A stretch of 37,367 bases of DNA from contig CABZPB010000007.1 in NCBI GenBank assembly GCA_902527485.1, positions 1 through 37,367 of the forward strand, in the 5' to 3' direction. The notes beneath the pieces are model-generated. The model saw only the letters and a program-made list of their open reading frames with translations, had not been told where the DNA came from and ran no database searches. The position numbers and the translations under genes were made by a program. This document shows positions 35,031 through 37,367 of this stretch, piece by piece (the stretch's first letter is position 1; each line of letters begins with the position of its first letter). Origin of the DNA: an uncultured Pelagibacteraceae bacterium. Lineage in GTDB: Bacteria > Pseudomonadota > Alphaproteobacteria > Pelagibacterales > Pelagibacteraceae.

Positions 35031-35738
35031 TTAATTTTTAAATTTAATTTTTAAAAGGTCATATATCATTAATGGTATATCGTAAAAAATATTTAGTTTA
35101 CTCCCACTTTTATGTACCCAATTCACTGGCAATTCTATTATCTTAATATTATTTTTTTTTAGTAATAAAACTAATTCAACATCGAATGAAAATCTATGTG
35201 AACTAATCTTATTAAATATATATTTTGCGTAATTTTTGTTAAATAATTTAAATCCACATTGAGTATCTCTAATTTTAATCCCGAAAAGAGTAAAAATGAT
35301 TAAGTTGAAAATTAGACCCAGTATTTTTCTAATAAAAGAAGTTTTGATATTGGATAATAAATGTTTTCTGGATGCAAAATAGGCCTCATTTTCTTTTAAA
35401 ATGTAATTTTTCTTATACCAAATATCTATTTGATTGGGTTGAACTGACATATCTAAATCACAAATTAAAATCCACTTTTTTTTAGACTTAAGTACTCCTT
35501 TTTTAATAGCATAACCTTTTCCTACATTTTTTTTATAAGATATGTATTTTATTAATTTTTTATTTTTATTTTTAGATCTAAATTTTTTAATTATTTTATC
35601 AGAATTATCATTACTACCGTCATTAACAAAAATAACTTCACTATTTTTTTTTTTTAAAAAATTTTGAATAAGGTGAAGATTTTTTTTAATTCTATTTTCC
35701 TCATTATAAAGAGGTATAATCAAAGATATATTATCCAC
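35031..35738 (-). CDS. GT2, dolichyl-phosphate beta-glucosyltransferase-like (ALG5 type)
   Basis: The 235-residue GT-A enzyme has LIIPLYNEENRIKKNL at the start, EVIFVNDGSNDNSDKII near residue 34, NVGKGYAIKKGVLKSK near residue 70, CDLDMSVQPNQID (about 93-105) as metal site, and IRDTQCGFKLFNK near residue 157. DTQCGFKLF and the acidic CDLDMS segment are typical of polyprenyl-phosphate beta-glucosyltransferases. It would give a lipid-linked hexose that the GT-C protein at 32309 could use. A 43-base gap separates its start from the tRNA gene end. Confidence 0.85.
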   Translation of the reverse strand: MDNISLIIPLYNEENRIKKNLHLIQNFLKKKNSEVIFVNDGSNDNSDKIIKKFRSKNKNKKLIKYISYKKNVGKGYAIKKGVLKSKKKWILICDLDMSVQPNQIDIWYKKNYILKENEAYFASRKHLLSNIKTSFIRKILGLIFNLIIFTLFGIKIRDTQCGFKLFNKNYAKYIFNKISSHRFSFDVELVLLLKKNNIKIIELPVNWVHKSGSKLNIFYDIPLMIYDLLKIKFKN

Positions 35739-35781
35739 AATTTATAATAAAAGATTTATAAAAAAAGTTAATTTAAATTTT

Positions 35782-35858
<77 letters not shown>

Positions 35859-35864
35859 ATATAC

Positions 35865-36059
35865 TTAAATTCTATTTCTTAGTTTATTGAGTTTTTTTAC
35901 TCTTTTAATATTTTCTTGCAAAATTCTCTTTTTTTTTTCAGAAGGCTTTTCGTAAGTGTTTTTTAATTTTATGACTTTAAAAAACCCGTCTCTTTGGAGT
36001 TTTCTCTTCAAAACTCTCAAAGCTTGTTCGACATTATTATCTTTGACTTCTATTTTAAT
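35865..36059 (-). CDS. rpsU: 30S ribosomal protein S21
   Basis: The protein reads IKIEVKDNNVEQALRVLKRK, then LQRDGFFKV and YEKPSEKKKR, a clear S21 with the normal basic C-terminus. A TTG at 36071 would give 68 residues, but that TTG overlaps the ribosome site GGAGG (36065-36069). The best-spaced start is the ATT at 36057-36059, 5 bases after GGAGG, which gives 64 residues and aligns with the usual N-terminus. ATT is a rare start codon (known for infC), so I note it as likely rather than proven. S21 helps mRNA recognition on the 30S subunit. Confidence 0.9.
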   Translation of the reverse strand: MKIEVKDNNVEQALRVLKRKLQRDGFFKVIKLKNTYEKPSEKKKRILQENIKRVKKLNKLRNRI

Positions 36060-36131
36060 AACTACCTCCAAAAAAGAAGTTAGTTAACACTTTTAAAATT
36101 TTATGTCCATAATTTTTATTTGAAAAAGTCA

Positions 36132-36698
36132 TTAACTTTTCAAGGCCTTTTCTTTCTCTTTTTTTTCTTTTTTTAATCGTCTTTGAGCTTTTTCATCTGC
36201 CTCAATTAAATCTTTTTGTGAGAAAAGCCCTAAAGCCACTGGGTCTTTAGAGTTTAGATTGTTAAAATTCCAATAACTTTTATTTCTAATAGATGTAACA
36301 GAATTTTTTGTCATACCAATTAATTTTGCTATTTGTGAGTCTTTTAAATGAGAATGATGTTTAATTAACCATAAGGCCGAGTCTGGTTTATCTTGTCTTT
36401 TAGATAGAGGGATGTATTTTTTATTTTTTTTTTCAGAGAAGGATATTTCAACATCAGTATTTTGAATTTGTAGGGGTCTACTCTCGTCTTTAGTTGATAA
36501 ATTTATTTCGTCTCTAGTAAGCTGACCAGCAATTATAGGATTATATCCTTTAATACCTTTAGCTACTTCTCCATCAGCTATTCCCTGAACCTCGACAACA
36601 TGTAGTTTACAAAATTCAGCAATTTGTTGGAATGTCAAAGTCGTATTTTCTACTAGCCAAACAGCTGTTGCCATTGGCATTAATGGTGCATTAGACAT
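36132..36698 (-). CDS. trcR: DUF1013 / cell cycle transcriptional regulator TrcR
   Basis: The 188-residue protein matches the alphaproteobacterial DUF1013 family: MPMATAVWLVENTTLTFQQI and EFCKLHVVEVQGIADGEVAKGIKG at the N-terminus, then PIIAGQLTRDEI, and a second helix-turn-helix-like part with ALWLIKHHSHLKDSQIAKLI and MTKNSVTSIRNKSYWN (about 110-155). The last 20 residues are mostly Lys and Glu. In Caulobacter TrcR associates with RNA polymerase and activates cell-cycle genes. It lies 3 bases after rpmE. Confidence 0.9.
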   Translation of the reverse strand: MSNAPLMPMATAVWLVENTTLTFQQIAEFCKLHVVEVQGIADGEVAKGIKGYNPIIAGQLTRDEINLSTKDESRPLQIQNTDVEISFSEKKNKKYIPLSKRQDKPDSALWLIKHHSHLKDSQIAKLIGMTKNSVTSIRNKSYWNFNNLNSKDPVALGLFSQKDLIEADEKAQRRLKKEKKEKEKALKS

Positions 36699-36701
36699 TA
36701 A

Positions 36702-36926
36702 TTATTTTTCACTCTTAAAGTTTTGAAATTTTTTGTTGAATTTACTAATTCGTCCCTTATCCATCAATTTCTGTTTTCCACCAGTCCATGCAGAATGAGA
36801 CTTTGGATCAATCTCCAATTTTAGTAAATCACCTTCTTTTCCCCAAGTTGATTTAGTTTCAAATTGCGTCCCATCAGTCATCTCAACTTTTATTAAGTGA
36901 TAATCTGGATGAATTTTTTTTTTCAT
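36702..36926 (-). CDS. rpmE: 50S ribosomal protein L31
   Basis: The 74-residue product has [51 protein letters not shown], and [13 protein letters not shown], the alphaproteobacterial L31. It lacks the CXC/CXXC zinc residues of E. coli L31 (the Cys-less type), as is usual in this class. It is 3 bases upstream of trcR and 35 bases after the suhB-like gene, so the three may be one operon. Confidence 0.94.
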   Translation of the reverse strand: MKKKIHPDYHLIKVEMTDGTQFETKSTWGKEGDLLKLEIDPKSHSAWTGGKQKLMDKGRISKFNKKFQNFKSEK

Positions 36927-36961
36927 TTTGAGACTTATAGCAAAAGTTTTTTTTAAAACAA

Positions 36962-37367
36962 TTAAAAGTTACTTATTTTTTTAATAAATTTATCATGAAT
37001 ATTAGGACTTGATGCTATCACATTTAAATTTTTATGATTATTAAGGTCAATATCATTAATCACACCACCCGCCTCTTGAAGAATAATTAATCCAGCTGCT
37101 ATATCCCAAAGATTAAGGTTGTTTTGACAATATCCATCATATCTTCCAGAAGCAACATATGCCAAATCTAAGGCAGCGCAACCAGACTTCCTTGTAGAAA
37201 TTTCATTTATAGAGTTATATTTTTTTCCTCCTGTAGCGAACAAACACTCTGATAATCCATTTTTTTTAGAGACTCTAATTCTTTCATTATTAAAAAAAGC
37301 ACCGTTATTTTTTTCTGCATAAAACATTTCATTTTTTATAGGATCAAAAATTAAACCGGATTTAACT
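36962..37367 (-). CDS. suhB: Inositol monophosphatase family protein (SuhB-like), 5' end outside window
   Basis: The reading frame is open to the right edge; residues [19 protein letters not shown] precede the first in-window Met, so that Met at 37327 is internal. The visible 135 residues are the C-terminal half of an inositol-monophosphatase fold: [36 protein letters not shown], and [19 protein letters not shown], where WDIAAG carries the metal-binding Asp. It hydrolyses sugar or inositol phosphates; a SuhB-like RNA role is possible. The first metal site (EEX and DPLDGT) lies outside the window. Confidence 0.85.
   Translation of the reverse strand, partial: VKSGLIFDPIKNEMFYAEKNNGAFFNNERIRVSKKNGLSECLFATGGKKYNSINEISTRKSGCAALDLAYVASGRYDGYCQNNLNLWDIAAGLIILQEAGGVINDIDLNNHKNLNVIASSPNIHDKFIKKISNF

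Noticed and set aside
36081..36109. Possible rpsU promoter on the minus strand (TGGACA, 17-base gap, TAACTA)
   Set aside because: The -10 matches the consensus at only two positions; the spacer is A/T-rich and such matches occur by chance.

Overview
The window looks like a piece of a SAR11 (Candidatus Pelagibacter, Alphaproteobacteria) chromosome. The base composition is very low in G+C, spacers are tiny, and many neighbouring genes overlap. The core genes are alphaproteobacterial in type: a three-gene pnt operon with split pntA, a DUF1013/TrcR regulator, an aa3-oxidase subunit IV peptide, L31, L36 and S21. A lone 5S rRNA gene at 27709-27823 lies directly after about 27 kb of surface-polysaccharide genes. 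This matches the SAR11 hypervariable region 2 (HVR2), which in described genomes sits between 16S-23S and 5S. The species call is inference; no 16S is present here.

Region 1 (1-1579): the tail of the glycan island to the left, with a CDP-glycerol-transferase-like gene that is probably frameshifted at the window edge and an FkbM-like methyltransferase. Region 2 (1576-4321): a vitamin B12 uptake cassette with a promoter, a cobalamin riboswitch whose switch helices can be drawn, a BtuB-type TonB-dependent receptor and a DUF6580 membrane protein. Region 3 (4324-27662): the main glycan island. It holds an OafA-type acyltransferase, seven GT2 or DPM-like transferases including one truncated remnant, three GT4 enzymes, two large membrane proteins that look like GT-C transferases, a WecA/MraY-like initiating transferase and an O-antigen ligase/polymerase-like protein. 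Nucleotide-sugar genes are gmd plus fcl (GDP-L-fucose), a second Gmd-like enzyme with an altered catalytic residue, a WbpA/TviB-type dehydrogenase, a UDP-glucuronate 4-epimerase-like gene and a further SDR. A PIG-L deacetylase and two methyltransferases complete it. No Wzx flippase or Wzz is seen, so export genes must lie outside the window.

Region 4 (27676-31591): conserved core, with the 5S rRNA and its own promoter, rpmJ, the cytochrome oxidase peptide, pntAA-pntAB-pntB and a transaldolase. Region 5 (31588-35738): a second small glycan cluster with two methyltransferases, a DUF6311 membrane protein and an ALG5-like GT2. Region 6 (35782-37367): core genes on the minus strand, namely suhB-like (cut by the window end), rpmE, trcR, rpsU and initiator tRNA-fMet six bases after rpsU.

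The observations I rate highest are the B12 riboswitch/BtuB/DUF6580 cassette inside a SAR11-like glycan island, the promoter placed exactly for the detached 5S gene, a membrane gene split at a run of ten A, a Gmd paralogue with Glu replaced by Gln at the catalytic position, and a likely ATT start codon in rpsU. I found no clearly new defence or mobile system, no CRISPR array and no insertion sequence.
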